DNA from: Catonia carolina
Taxonomy: Eukaryota; Arthropoda; Insecta; Hemiptera; Achilidae
Assembly: GCA_035578175.1 (NCBI GenBank)
Contig: JAQMRL010000003.1
Span: 86,964,469 to 87,028,468 of the forward strand
Length of the DNA stretch: 64,000 bases
Direction of reading: 5' to 3'
Positions 33,831 through 43,706 of the stretch are shown piece after piece. Both the position numbers and the translations under genes were made by a program. The number at the start of each line of letters is the position of its first letter. Within the stretch, counting starts at the first letter, position 1. Below the pieces are notes generated by a model. The model was not told the origin of the DNA. It ran no database searches and saw nothing but the letters and a program-made list of their open reading frames with translations.

Positions 33831-34009
33831 TTTTTTAACGTCGCATCAACTGCAAGGTCATTAGCGACGACGTTGGGGTGTAACTGTGTGTAATGAGGAT
33901 GAAATGATTTTTTGTAACGTATGAAAATATGCCGTGCCTGAGTGGGATTCGAACCCAGGACCGCATGATGAGAGGCGAGCACGTTACCAACTGCGCCAAT
34001 GCAGCCAGG
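33831..34009 (-). mobile_element. SINE B with target duplication
   Basis: Flanked by AGAGTAATTGT (33820-33830) and AGAGTGATTGT (34010-34020). Reverse strand from 'ctggctgcattggcgcag' to 'gttgatgcgacgttaaa'. Confidence 0.92.
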
Positions 34010-34055
34010 AGAGTGATTGTGTAATTTTACATTTATTTATTTATTTTTATTTTTT

Positions 34056-34096
34056 AAACCCTAATGTGTGCACATTGTAATCTGTTCAATTAACAT
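34056..34096 (-). repeat. SINE C 3'-end fragment
   Basis: 'ccctaatgtgtgcacattg' and 'aatctgttcaatt' are the reverse of the SINE C terminus. Lies just before a full + strand copy. Confidence 0.7.
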
Positions 34097-34105
34097 TCAA
34101 TAAAC

Positions 34106-34420
34106 CCACCGGGTTGGTCTAGAGGTAAAGTCGTCGCCAAAATCAGCTGTTTAACAGCTGATTTTCGGAGACGAAGGTTCCTGGTTCAAATCCTAGTAAA
34201 GGTAGTTACTTTTATACGGATTTGAATACTAGACAGTGGTTACCGGTGTACTTTGATGGTTGGGGTTTAATTAACCATACATCTCAGGAATGGTCGGCCT
34301 GGGTCTGTACAAGACTATACCTCATTTACACGTCATACACATCATCCTCATCTCATTGGGTCATGGGGTTGCTTATTGTTCTAAATTGAACAGATTGCAA
34401 CGTACACAAATTAGGAATAA
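34106..34420 (+). mobile_element. SINE C, full length (reference copy)
   Basis: tRNA-like head with A-box-like 'gggttggtctagagg', a perfect palindrome at 34138-34164 (AAAATCAGCTGTT, T, AACAGCTGATTTT), and B-box-like 'ctggttcaaatcc'. Then a ~220-bp body to 'gtacacaaattaggaat'. The palindrome occupies the place of the anticodon/variable arm. Confidence 0.95.
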
Positions 34421-34433
34421 AAGAAAAAACATT

Positions 34434-34692
34434 TAACAACCCCATGCGATTAAGATGATAAGTATGACGTGTAAATGGGGTGTAGTCTTGTACAGACTCA
34501 GGACAATCATTCCAGAGAAACTACGGTAAATTTGATGAACCCCGACTATCAAAGTACGCAGGTAACCACTGTCTAGTATCAAACCGTATAAAAGGTACCT
34601 TTACTGGGATTTGAACCAAGGAATCTTAGTCTCCATACATCAGCTATCAAACAGCTGACTCAGAACGACGACTGTACCACTAGACCCGGATT
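34434..34692 (-). mobile_element. SINE C, inverted relative to its neighbour
   Basis: Reverse strand runs from 'ccgggtctagtggtacag' through 'ggttacctgcgtactttg' to 'atcgcatggggttg'. With 34106-34420 it forms a tail-to-tail pair separated by ~13 bp. Confidence 0.9.
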
Positions 34693-35040
34693 AAATAATC
34701 CGGTTATATGAATAAACAACCCGGTTATTTGTTTAAAGTAACTTATTTATTTTAAATAAATTTCTTTTTAAATTATTTTTTTAGTAATTATATTATGAAT
34801 TATAAAAGTATGAATACGAATTGATTGTCGTTCTTGACCTAGGAAAGAGTAAAAATTATTTACCCAGTTTATTTATAAATCCGGTTTTACTAATGATTGA
34901 AAAAGGGTAGAAACAAATAAATTTCAAAATTGGAGATCTATCGTAGATCAACATTATTAGGCCTGTTTATTTAATTTTATAATTTAATTGAACCGTCGTC
35001 GGGTGGGGTCCTAGACTGCCCCGTCGGTAGAACAGACCTT
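34693..35040. other. Upstream region of CPF gene 2
   Basis: AT-rich to 34990, then abruptly GC-rich (35000-35090) leading into the promoter. No repeat recognised. Confidence 0.5.
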
Positions 35041-35160
35041 GCCAATAGGGAGAAAGTGCCGCCGCCCTCGCTGCGACCCTGCAGATCATTAGACATCAGC
35101 ATTGCTGAGTATAGTATATATACCGCCATCTCCACCACACACACAATCATACCACACTAG
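35041..35160 (+). promoter_or_regulatory. Promoter of CPF gene 2
   Basis: CCAAT at 35042-35046, a GC-rich block to 35086, TATATATA at 35115-35122 and an initiator-like TCAT whose A is at 35149. That leaves a ~40-base leader before the ATG at 35189. GCTGCGACCCTGCAGAT at 35070-35086 resembles 49503-49518 upstream of gene 3. Confidence 0.75.
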
Positions 35161-35188
35161 GTAACAACACCAACAAACACTCGCAACC

Positions 35189-35197
35189 ATGTACAAG
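35189..35197 (+). CDS. CPF cuticular protein gene 2, exon 1
   Basis: ATGTACAAG followed by GTAAGAAC encodes MYK at phase 0. Joined to 38638 it gives MYKFLILASVLAAANA, a textbook short signal peptide. The 3-codon first exon is standard for insect cuticular protein genes, and the TATA box is 67 bases upstream. Confidence 0.88.
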
Positions 35198-36607
35198 GTA
35201 AGAACATAAAAAGTCATCATCCAGAAGAAAATTATTAATTTGTCGTTAATTAAATAATTAATTTAATTTTTATTTAATTAATTACGTTCCCGTGTAACAT
35301 CGTATCTTTAAATCCGGTGGATTAAATAAATCTTAAGTTTAATTATTATAATCAATATTTTGGATTTTAAAATTGTATCAGTGCTTTTGTAATTAGTTGT
35401 GCTAATATGTACTTCTGTAAAAAACAGGTAAATTTTAATAATTTATTTTATAACTCAATAAAATTGTACATTCTTAAAAATTTACTAAGATATGACAATT
35501 TTTTAAAAATTAATTTATACAGAGAAAAACTTTACGAATAATTTTCAGTTTTTAAACTATATTGGTAGTATTTTATAGTAAAATAAACACTGAAATTAAT
35601 TTTTGATATTTTTACAGCATAATTTATGTAATATTTATTAAATCTTCTAATTCTTAAAATATTTGGTGTTGAAAAACATTTAATTAATAATTTTTATCCT
35701 GATGATGATTCATAATATTACTTATTCTTAAATTGCCTTCTCTATCACCAATTACTTATTTACAATTTGTTCTTGAAGTAAGGTACTTGTTTAAACACTA
35801 ATTATTTAATATTAATTAAAATTTCCTTAAAATTCTTGTGTATTTTACATTGAATTGCAAGATTTTGTTTTGTATTCGAGTTTTATAAACAATAACTTTT
35901 AAGTTTTAAAAAATGGTTAGTAAAAGTTAATCAATTTAATTATTCACGAAAAATATTTTTGGTCAGTTATAATTTCGTGTTTTCAGTTTTACATCTATGG
36001 CATTAAGTTGGGGTGTGTGTTGTACCTTTAAACGTATTGAACTTTATCGTTTAATACACACACAGTTGCGAATAATGACTGTTTTTGGATTTTTGTTCTT
36101 TGATTAGGATTGGGAATAGATATTTTCTGAAGTTAATAGGGGTATATAACATTTATATTTGGTAGATAATTAAAATTATTTAAAAAAATGAATTTAAAAC
36201 AAATGCTCAAAGGTACATGAGAGTCATGAGAAAATTTATTACTCTATACACTCTGTATTTTAATTCATTCAGGTACTTGAGTTTACTTTTTAAACTTTCA
36301 TTTACTATTATTAACAATGCGGATTAAACTTTTTGTTGATTAAAGAAAGTTTGAGTACAGGATTTTAAAAAGGAAAAATAAATAGCCCACTAAAGTAACG
36401 CATGATATGAATCAAAAATATTTTGTGTACTATAAATTCAAAAGAAAATCTCTTTTTAACTATTTTAAACCTTGCAAAACTGTATGTATAAGAAAATAGC
36501 TGACAATACAAAATTCAAATAACTTCCTTAAAAAAGTAAAGTCATTTTTATTTATTAAAAGTTCAATTCAAAGTCATAATTTTAAGTTCAATATTTTACA
36601 TTAAATT
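35198..36607. other. Intron 1 of CPF gene 2, 5' part
   Basis: Very AT-rich, no repeat recognised apart from a short CACACA tract near 36056. Confidence 0.6.
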
Positions 36608-36771
36608 AGTTTCTTTAAAATTGCATAAACAACATTGGGTTATTGTCGACTACAGTACAGTGGTTTGTGAAGCTGGAACGGTAGGTTTGATTTATAATAA
36701 TTAGACAGGAATCGAACGTGAGATCTTCGCTTTGTAGGCTAGCACACTAACGACTACACTACAAAAGCACC
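36608..36771 (-). mobile_element. SINE A in intron of gene 2
   Basis: Reverse strand shows 'tagtgtagtcgttagtgtgc' (head), 'cacgttcgattcc' (B box) and 'tgtttatgcaattttaaag' (tail). Confidence 0.78.
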
Positions 36772-36798
36772 ATTTATATTAGTTATATAGGTTATATT

Positions 36799-36894
36799 TG
36801 TGAGGAAGGCAATTGTAAACCACCTCACTACTCGTTTAACTTAGTAAAGCCTCTAGAGTTTCAAACTAGCCTTTCAGCTGATGACCTAAACAAG
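36799..36894 (+). mobile_element. Retroposon D 3' fragment in intron of gene 2
   Basis: Starts 'tgaggaaggcaattgtaaac' and ends 'gatgacctaaacaag', the last ~95 bp of D. It breaks at the same point as the copy at 38264. Confidence 0.85.
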
Positions 36895-37364
36895 AAGTAA
36901 TACTTAGGCAAAAATTTTATAGTAGTTCATTTTAATCTTCTAATTGAATGTTTAATAAGATTAATTTAACTGATAGTTTTGTTTCAGTCAGGTTTATTAT
37001 CGGATTAAATATTGATAAATCAAAAAACTTGGCCCCGATTTATGTATGTAAACTGGAAATGTATTATGAAATTACATCTTACATAAGTTGCGTCATTACT
37101 ACATTTTAAATTACATTGTTATGTATTATTTTAAATAACTAAGCTAATTACATTCGAATTTTTCTTCAAGCAAATACAATACAAATTTGTGAAACTTACA
37201 ATATTAAAGATAAGACGAAATTAAATATTTTTGTAAGAAATTTTATTGGACTTTATATTATGGTATTCACAGTAATTTTCTTAATTAGTTATTGTCATAA
37301 TGGTAGAATATTTTCTAAATAATCTTTATGAAAAAATTAGTGAATAACTAAATTTTAGAATAGC

Positions 37365-37560
37365 CATGCTCAGTAAGTTGAAAGGCCTTGGTTCCCTGGT
37401 AGGGTCTGGTTATTGTACTTTATCACAACCAATTCGTAATATTATTTAAGCCATTATAATAGTTAATGAACAGCTTGGAGAACTGCATCAAACCAGTCGA
37501 AAGACTGATGACAAAAAAATCGTAAATGACTAAACTGTTGATGTGATAAAAAAACTATAA
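37365..37560 (+). repeat. Degraded SINE-like sequence
   Basis: 'ggttccctggtagggtctgg' resembles the SINE A B-box region and 'aaatgactaaactgttgatgtg' its tail. Between them 'aactgcatcaaaccagtcg' has the look of another SINE end. Weak. Confidence 0.4.
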
Positions 37561-38250
37561 TATAAATTCATTTATTAACAAAAATAAACACGATTACCAA
37601 TATTGAAGTTAGTAATTTAAGAATTAGGGCAAATAACTCTCAGTTGTGTAAAATTTTTACTATTTAAATTTGTTATACACTTAAGTAGTCATAACTATTG
37701 TACATTTATCTTAATTTCGTAAAAAATATTTTTAACACTGATCGTTTTTTAAACAATTTTTTTAATATATAACTTTTATTACAAAATTAAATAGTTTTAA
37801 TGAGTATTAAAAGTATATTATTTAAAAATTTGCATTTAAATAAAGTAGTTCTATTACCATAATAGTAATCGAATATTATCCTAATTGAGTCCATCAACTA
37901 ATAAGCACACCGGTTTTCTTTATCATTTCTTCCAAAGTTGTAATTCAATCCATTTGTTAAATATTCCTTAATGATCATACTCTATATTGTAATTTTTGCA
38001 TCGGTTAAATGTAATCTATTAATACGTTATTGTTAGATCCATAAAAATAATAGGTTCATTAAATTGTTCAACTTTTATTTAATTCAAATATCTGAATGCA
38101 CTTAAAATTTTTAATTAACAATTAAATTTTAATACTGACTAACAGTTTTATATTCCTTTAATTACAAAATGTTTGTTTTCCAATCCAATGAATTGTATTA
38201 TATTGTAAACTTTAACATTAGGTTTTTGTATGTAAAATATAAACCTCATT
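37561..38250. other. Intron 1 of CPF gene 2, no feature seen
   Basis: Very AT-rich. Confidence 0.55.
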
Positions 38251-38263
38251 AAAATCAATTTGT

Positions 38264-38356
38264 GAGGAAGGCAATAGTAAACCACCCAACTCCTCGTTTT
38301 TACTTAGTAAACCTCTAGAAGTTCAAACCAGCTTTTCGGCTGTTGATTTAAACAAC
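38264..38356 (+). mobile_element. Retroposon D 3' fragment with perfect target duplication
   Basis: 93 bp of the D 3' end between AAAATCAATTTGT at 38251-38263 and 38357-38369. The duplication shows that the short form was inserted as such, not trimmed later. Confidence 0.93.
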
Positions 38357-38637
38357 AAAATCAATTTGTACGAACATGTAAATGGTATTAAAGAAGTAAA
38401 AGTGATTTTTTATTCTCTGTTTAAATAATTTTTTTTAAATTATATAAATTAATTAACTTATAAGTTACCCCAGATAGAAAAAGGTAAAGTTTTCCCTAAT
38501 GTATTAAATAAAAATGTAACTTAAAAAAACAATAAAATATTACGTTTGAAATGCTAGAGATTTGGAAACTTTCTCTATTAAAAATTAATTTCGTATGCAA
38601 AAAAAATGTACGACTAATTTTTATTCTTTTGTTTCAG

Positions 38638-39198
38638 TTCTTGATCCTCGCCTCCGTATTGGCCGCAGCCAACGCTGGCTACGTTGCCGCCCCAGCAGCT
38701 TATGCTGCTCCAGCATATGCTGCCCCAGCTTATGCCGCCCCAGCATATGCCGCACCAGCATACGCTGCACCAGTTGTTAAGGCAGTTGCTCCAGCAGCCG
38801 TAACCTCCCAATCAGCTAACATCCTCAGAAGCTACGGCAACTTGGGTCAAGTATCCACATACACCAAGACCATCGACACCCCATACTCCAGCGTCAGCAA
38901 ATCTGATGTCCGTGTAAGCAACCCAGGATACGCCACATACGCCGCCCCAGCTTATGCCCCAGCTGCATACGCCGCCCCAGCCCCAGTTGTCGCTAAGGCA
39001 TACGCCCCAGCTGCATACGCCGCCCCAGCATACGCTGCCCGTGCATACGCCGCCCCAGCATACGCTGCCCCAGCATACGCCGCCCCAGTCGCTAAAGTCG
39101 CCGCCCCAGCTTCACTCTTGGGAGTTGCCTACTCAGCTGCCCCAGTCGTCGCACATATGTCATACACCAACTCCTATGGAATCCAATACGCTTACTAA
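38638..39198 (+). CDS. CPF-family cuticular protein (gene 2), exon 2
   Basis: Secreted cuticle structural protein by family membership. Acceptor TTTTGTTTCAG ends at 38637; stop TAA 39196-39198; 186 residues here, 189 with MYK. Signal peptide residues 1-16 (cut after ANA). Residues 17-56 and ~103-160 are AYAAP/YAAPA repeats that flank the CPF core at 57-102 (AVTSQSANILRSYGNLGQ, then TKTIDTPYSSVSKSDVRVSN). This core matches the family consensus almost residue for residue. The C-terminus carries LLGVAYSAAPVVAHMSY and ends GIQYAY. No Rebers-Riddiford chitin-binding domain is present, as expected for CPF. Codons are strongly C-ending (GCC, TAC) in an AT-rich setting, consistent with high expression. 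A continuous frame extends upstream to an ATG at 38551, but it lacks a signal peptide there and crosses the acceptor, so it is intron. Confidence 0.95.
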   Translation, partial: FLILASVLAAANAGYVAAPAAYAAPAYAAPAYAAPAYAAPAYAAPVVKAVAPAAVTSQSANILRSYGNLGQVSTYTKTIDTPYSSVSKSDVRVSNPGYATYAAPAYAPAAYAAPAPVVAKAYAPAAYAAPAYAARAYAAPAYAAPAYAAPVAKVAAPASLLGVAYSAAPVVAHMSYTNSYGIQYAY

Positions 39199-39394
39199 GA
39201 ATCTTCTTACTTCCTTCTCTTAAGACTTCACAACCCAGCGAAACTTCTTTCTCATCTTTTCTCTTCTCCCTACCTCGCTGTAATGAAGACCCGACAAAAT
39301 TTAAATTCTCTGATCTTCACTACAGCCGTCCTACTTGTATATACCTCCTATCTGTTATTTATTTATTAATTTATTGATGTATGAATGTGATACA

Positions 39395-39400
39395 AATAAA
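39395..39400 (+). terminator. Polyadenylation signal of CPF gene 2
   Basis: AATAAA 197 bases after the stop; the 3' UTR between is less AT-rich than flanking DNA. Confidence 0.65.
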
Positions 39401-39959
39401 TTAAAAATCAGTACCTTAAACTATCTTTCATTTTTTACCCCAGATATCATTTAAACAATGAATTTAATAACATAAATAAATCGAATGATGTAATAAAGCA
39501 GCACACTCTAATATTTGTTCAAGATAATGATGGATGCAAGTATATATTTAAATAAATTATAATTCAGACATGAACGTATACACCCAATACTTTAGAATGC
39601 ACAAGTGCTCAAAAACATTCTCCCACATCTTATAATAATCCTTAATATTTCTTATGCAAGATTGAAATTGATTTCTTTCTGAATTAATTAAATTAATAGA
39701 TAGTATTATAATAAAAGTTGAGTACATACTTTGATAAACTGTTTAATATGATTATAAAATTAATTTCATATAAATTTGGACTAAAGAAAATTATTATTTT
39801 ATTGAGTACCAATTTTCAATATGGCAGTAAAAAATTAAAATTATATCGTCTTAGTGAGATCACTTTATATTTGGAATTATAACAGAGACGTCACTTGAGG
39901 TAAGATATAAGCTGTACAAAAAAAAAGAGTGATCAGCACTATATCATCGGAGATTGTGT
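39401..39959. other. Downstream of CPF gene 2: no gene seen
   Basis: AT-rich, nothing recognised. Confidence 0.5.
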
Positions 39960-39963
39960 TTAA

Positions 39964-40514
39964 CCCTTTCAGTACCAACGTCCGAAAAATAGGACTTTAA
40001 TATATTTTACGTAGTGATAAAATCCGATTTACCGGACGTCCGTAAGTTTACATAAAGTGCTAACGTCCGGAAAACCGAACATTTACAAAAATTAATGGAA
40101 TAACGTATTTTGAAACTGCCTCCGTGGCGTAGTGACTAGCGCGCTAGCCTGCAAAGTGAAAGGTCACTGGTTCGATTCCCGGCTAGAGTCTGGAAATTTT
40201 AACACGTTAAAACCACCGTTAAGGTACCAAAACCTACAGTAGATGTTAATGACCAAGCTGTCGATGCGACTTTAAATAAACAAAAAAAACTATTTTGAAT
40301 ATTTTTAGAGTTACAATTATTTATTTTTTTATGAACATAAAAAATTAATTTTTAACAGGAAATTTTATTTTTCTGTAACGTTCAAATTTTTATTGCCAAT
40401 GGCAGGCTTACGTCTGCAAGTTTTCGAAATAATAGCTGGCTCTTTTTGTACACCCTTATTCAAATTAAATGGCTTTAGATCAAACTTTTACATATTGTTT
40501 CGGCACTGAAAGGG
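39964..40514. mobile_element. TTAA-flanked (piggyBac-like) non-autonomous element
   Basis: TTAA at 39960-39963 and 40515-40518 bracket CCCTTTCAGTACC (39964-39976) and its inverse GGCACTGAAAGGG (40502-40514; one mismatch). TTAA targets and CCC/GGG ends are the signature of piggyBac-type elements. The interior is non-coding and contains a SINE A at 40115-40290. Confidence 0.9.
40115..40290 (+). mobile_element. SINE A with target duplication, nested
   Basis: Flanked by TATTTTGAA at 40106-40114 and 40291-40299. Head 'ctgcctccgtggcgtagtg', B box 'ctggttcgattccc', tail 'gtcgatgcgactttaaa'. Younger than the TTAA element around it. Confidence 0.94.
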
Positions 40515-40518
40515 TTAA

Positions 40519-41197
40519 AAGGAGTGTCTTACGAATTTGATTGCAACAACTTGGACATCTTACATTTGAGACAAGAAAGAAAGTCTGTAATGCACTATTG
40601 TACTATAAAGCGCTGAATGGATTAACATCCTTTCAGATAAATTCTGGATCCATTATGGATATGAATATTTAGGAAATAGGGCTAGTAATTCCTAATGGAA
40701 ACTGCAGAAATGAAAATTTGTTTGTTTTTAATCGGGGAACTAGATCCCAAAATACCATTGTTATTATTGTAGGAACTGGGCTAGTGATTTATTTAATAAA
40801 AAATTTGAAAAATTACAAAAATCATTAGTGAAATTTTGTTACTGTGTTGTGGTTAGATATTTAATTTTTCTTTCATCTCTATTCGTGTACCTTCATTTCT
40901 TAGATGAATGCACTATCGTTGCATGGTACACGATTAAAGTTTAGTTGTTCAAGTTAATTGTTTCCACTTTGGTTGAATGTTAGGTTAAGTTCTCCTGTAT
41001 GATATATAAGTTGATATAGACGCTTCCTAAAGTTAATTGTAATACACTAGGGATATTTCTTCATTGTCCTATTACACTTGCCTCAAAAATCCTTAGTAAG
41101 TCACCCGCTTTCCTGCTGAGGATAGGGATTTCTTCGCGGGTAAATGGAATGGCACTAAGGAGAGATGAGGCTAACAAAAAACCTTAGAATTTTTCAC
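40519..41197. other. No gene seen
   Basis: No coding or repeat signal recognised. Confidence 0.45.
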
Positions 41198-41492
41198 CAA
41201 TGTTTGTACGTTGCAATCAGTTCAATTTAAAACAATAAACAACCCTATGACCCAATGAATAAGGATATGTATATGACGTGTAAATGAGGTGTAGTTTCAG
41301 GCCGATCATTCCTGATATAGTACAGTTAACTGAACCCTAATCATCAAAGTACATCGGGAACCACTGTCTAGTATTCAAATACGTACAAAAGTTACTAGGA
41401 TATGAACCAGGAACCCTCGTCTCTGAAAATCAGCTATTAAACAGCTGACTCACGGCGACAACTTTACATCTAGACCAATCCAGTGGGTCAGT
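41198..41492 (-). mobile_element. SINE C, full length, diverged
   Basis: Reverse strand from 'ctgacccactggattggtct' through a decayed head palindrome and 'ggttcccgatgtactttg' to 'caacgtacaaacattgg'. Confidence 0.88.
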
Positions 41493-41620
41493 TGTAAATA
41501 ACATTAATAAAGTAAAAAAAGTTAACATATTAAGTATCAAGATGTTGATGTATCTTAAAATTAAAATAAATAAACAGATGACTACTGAATCAGTTTTGAA
41601 TTACTGTATTATTATTTTTT

Positions 41621-41860
41621 AAATCCTAGTAAAGGTAGTTACTTTTATACGGATTTGAATACTAGACAGTGGTTACGGGTTTACTTTGATGGTTGAGGTT
41701 CAATTAACCATACTCTCTCAGGAATAGTCAGCCTGGGTCTGCACAAGACTACACCTAATTTACACGCCATACACATCATCCTCATCTCATTGGGTCATGG
41801 GGTTGCTTATTGTTCTGAATTGAACAGATTGAAACGTACACACATAAGGGATTAAAAAGA
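41621..41860 (+). mobile_element. SINE C, truncated at the B box
   Basis: Starts 'aaatcctagtaaaggtag' and ends 'acacacataagggatt'. Faces away from the copy at 41198-41492. Confidence 0.9.
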
Positions 41861-42036
41861 AATTATGTTATATATTTGTTTGTTATAATCTGTTAATTTT
41901 TCTTTGAACAATAAATAACTAATCTGCCATAAAAGTAAAAAAACTAAAGCAAGTGGCAAGTGAAACATCTATAGAGTTTGACTTCTGTAATGTTTATAGA
42001 TATATAACAAAATAAAAGTAAATAAAATTAATGGAT

Positions 42037-42232
42037 TGCCAATGCCGGCCGCATTGGCGCAGTTGGTAACGTGCTCGCCTCTCACCATGCGGTCCTGGGT
42101 TTGAATCCCACTCAGGCACGGCATGTTTTCATACGTTACAAAAAATCATTTCATTCTGCATTGTACCATAGTTACAACCCAACGTCGTCGCTAATGACCG
42201 TTGTAGTTGATACGACGTTAAATAAATAAATA
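42037..42232 (+). mobile_element. SINE B
   Basis: Starts TGCCAATGCCGGCCGCATTG, B box 'gggtttgaatccc', tail 'gttgatacgacgttaaataaa'. Confidence 0.92.
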
Positions 42233-42875
42233 AAAAATAATTAAAATTAAAAAAAAATTAATTGAGATATAGGAGAATATTGCACTAAATTTTGATTTCA
42301 ATGTCGATAAGATAATTCCAAAAATCAAATCTCATCAACCATGAATCTAGATTGGCACTATTGTTTAAATAAATTGATTGCTCTTAATTAATTACTATCT
42401 TTTAGTTTTGAATTTATAGGAAAATGTTTGTAAACTACTTGATTCGTAAGTTTCACATGGAAATGTTTAATTTGTGTGAATTTAGACTGGTTATATGTTT
42501 ATGGAATGTACCCAATAAGTCGAATAATGATTTGATTGACATAGTTTTGTTTTAACTGAAGGTTATAACAAATTATTTACATAATCGTCAAATAATTATT
42601 TTAGGTAAAATATTAGCAATTATATTAATCTAATTGGTAGGAAAGTTACCTAAGTATAATTTTACTATTAATTAGCATAAAATCTTCCATGTATGTTAAC
42701 ACATGATAAACTAGTAGGTATCAAGTTTGTTAAATGACATACAAATAAACGGTGTTGTCCACGGATGAAATGATTATGTCGATTGGTAGGGAAGGTTGCC
42801 GAAATAATCAGGGTCAATCAAACTGACGTTAAGAAAACGGATACTTAATAAAAATTCCTTTGGTTTTTTATGAAA
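42233..42875. other. No gene seen
   Basis: AT-rich; nothing recognised. Confidence 0.5.
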
Positions 42876-42889
42876 TAGATTTCCATCTA

Positions 42890-43383
42890 TATCCACCGTT
42901 CCCCTTACCACTTTATTTCGTACATGATCCAACCTTGAGACTCCACTAGCTCTTCGTAAAACAATCTATCTCCAGAGCTTTTAAATGTTCCTCATTCCAT
43001 CCACTTATCTGCCAGAATTTTGAAGCATAAATAGCAATCGGCTCCCATAAATCATCTTTTTCGTCCTTATCTTTATTTTGATCCTTAATGACGGATGTAC
43101 AGGACAATACGGTGGGAAGAATAGAGAGTAGGCAGTTGATTTGGTACGGGGATGTGCAACGAATGAATGAAGATCGGTGGCCTAAAGTGGCTTTCAATAA
43201 TTATTATTATCCGGTGATGAGGAGGAAAAGAGGGACGTTTCGGAAAATGTGGTGGGGTGGTGTGATGCGGGCAATTGGGGCAAGAAACTTGGAGGAGGGT
43301 GACTGGCGGGATAGGAGGTTATGGCATTTGAGATGTGGGATGCAGAGTAACTCGGTAGGACCCCCGATTTAAAGTATATTATT
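42890..43383 (+). mobile_element. LINE 3' end with 5' inversion and target duplication
   Basis: Flanked by TAGATTTCCATCTA at 42876-42889 and 43384-43397. The right part (from ~43085) reads on the + strand TDVQDNTVGRIESRQLIWYG, VQRMNEDRWPK, then RRKRGTFRKMWWGGVMRAIG and LEEGDWRDRRLWHLRCGM, a LINE C-terminus. The left part (~42890-43083) reads on the minus strand IAIYASKFWQISGWNEEHL, KALEIDCF and SGVSRLDHVRN, the region just upstream in the same kind of protein. Upstream part inverted, downstream part sense, single target duplication: this is the twin-priming structure of L1-type insertions. Confidence 0.88.
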
Positions 43384-43524
43384 TAGATTTCCATCTAAGT
43401 CTTTGCTCCAAATTTTATTTCATAAAATACTTTATGTACAGTAATAAATTGCGGAACTTATTTATTGTAATTATTTTAGATATGTTTAATACGCTTAAAT
43501 AATTATTTTGGCTTTTACATATTA

Positions 43525-43700
43525 TTGGAAACTTATACAAGTGCGAGAGAATATCGAAAACGGTTACTATGTTTTGGACACGTCTGAAGAGCAGAGGCCA
43601 GATGGATAAATAAAATATCAGTATCGAATCCAGGGAAATAAGGAGGAAAGATAAGACACAAAAATCATGGAGTGACGGGGTAGATGAAGGTAGACGAAGC
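43525..43700 (+). mobile_element. LINE C-terminal fragment
   Basis: Broken frames give RLCFGHV and RAEARWINKI, then GGKIRHKNHG and a further VDEG segment, resembling 'LRWFGHVKR...GRPRK.W.DGV.ED'. Directly precedes repeat E. Confidence 0.6.
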
Positions 43701-43706
43701 ATCAAC

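Noticed and set aside
38551..38637. In-frame ATG upstream of CPF gene 2 exon 2
   Set aside because: It would add 29 residues across a good acceptor site and destroy the clean signal peptide formed by joining MYK from 35189.
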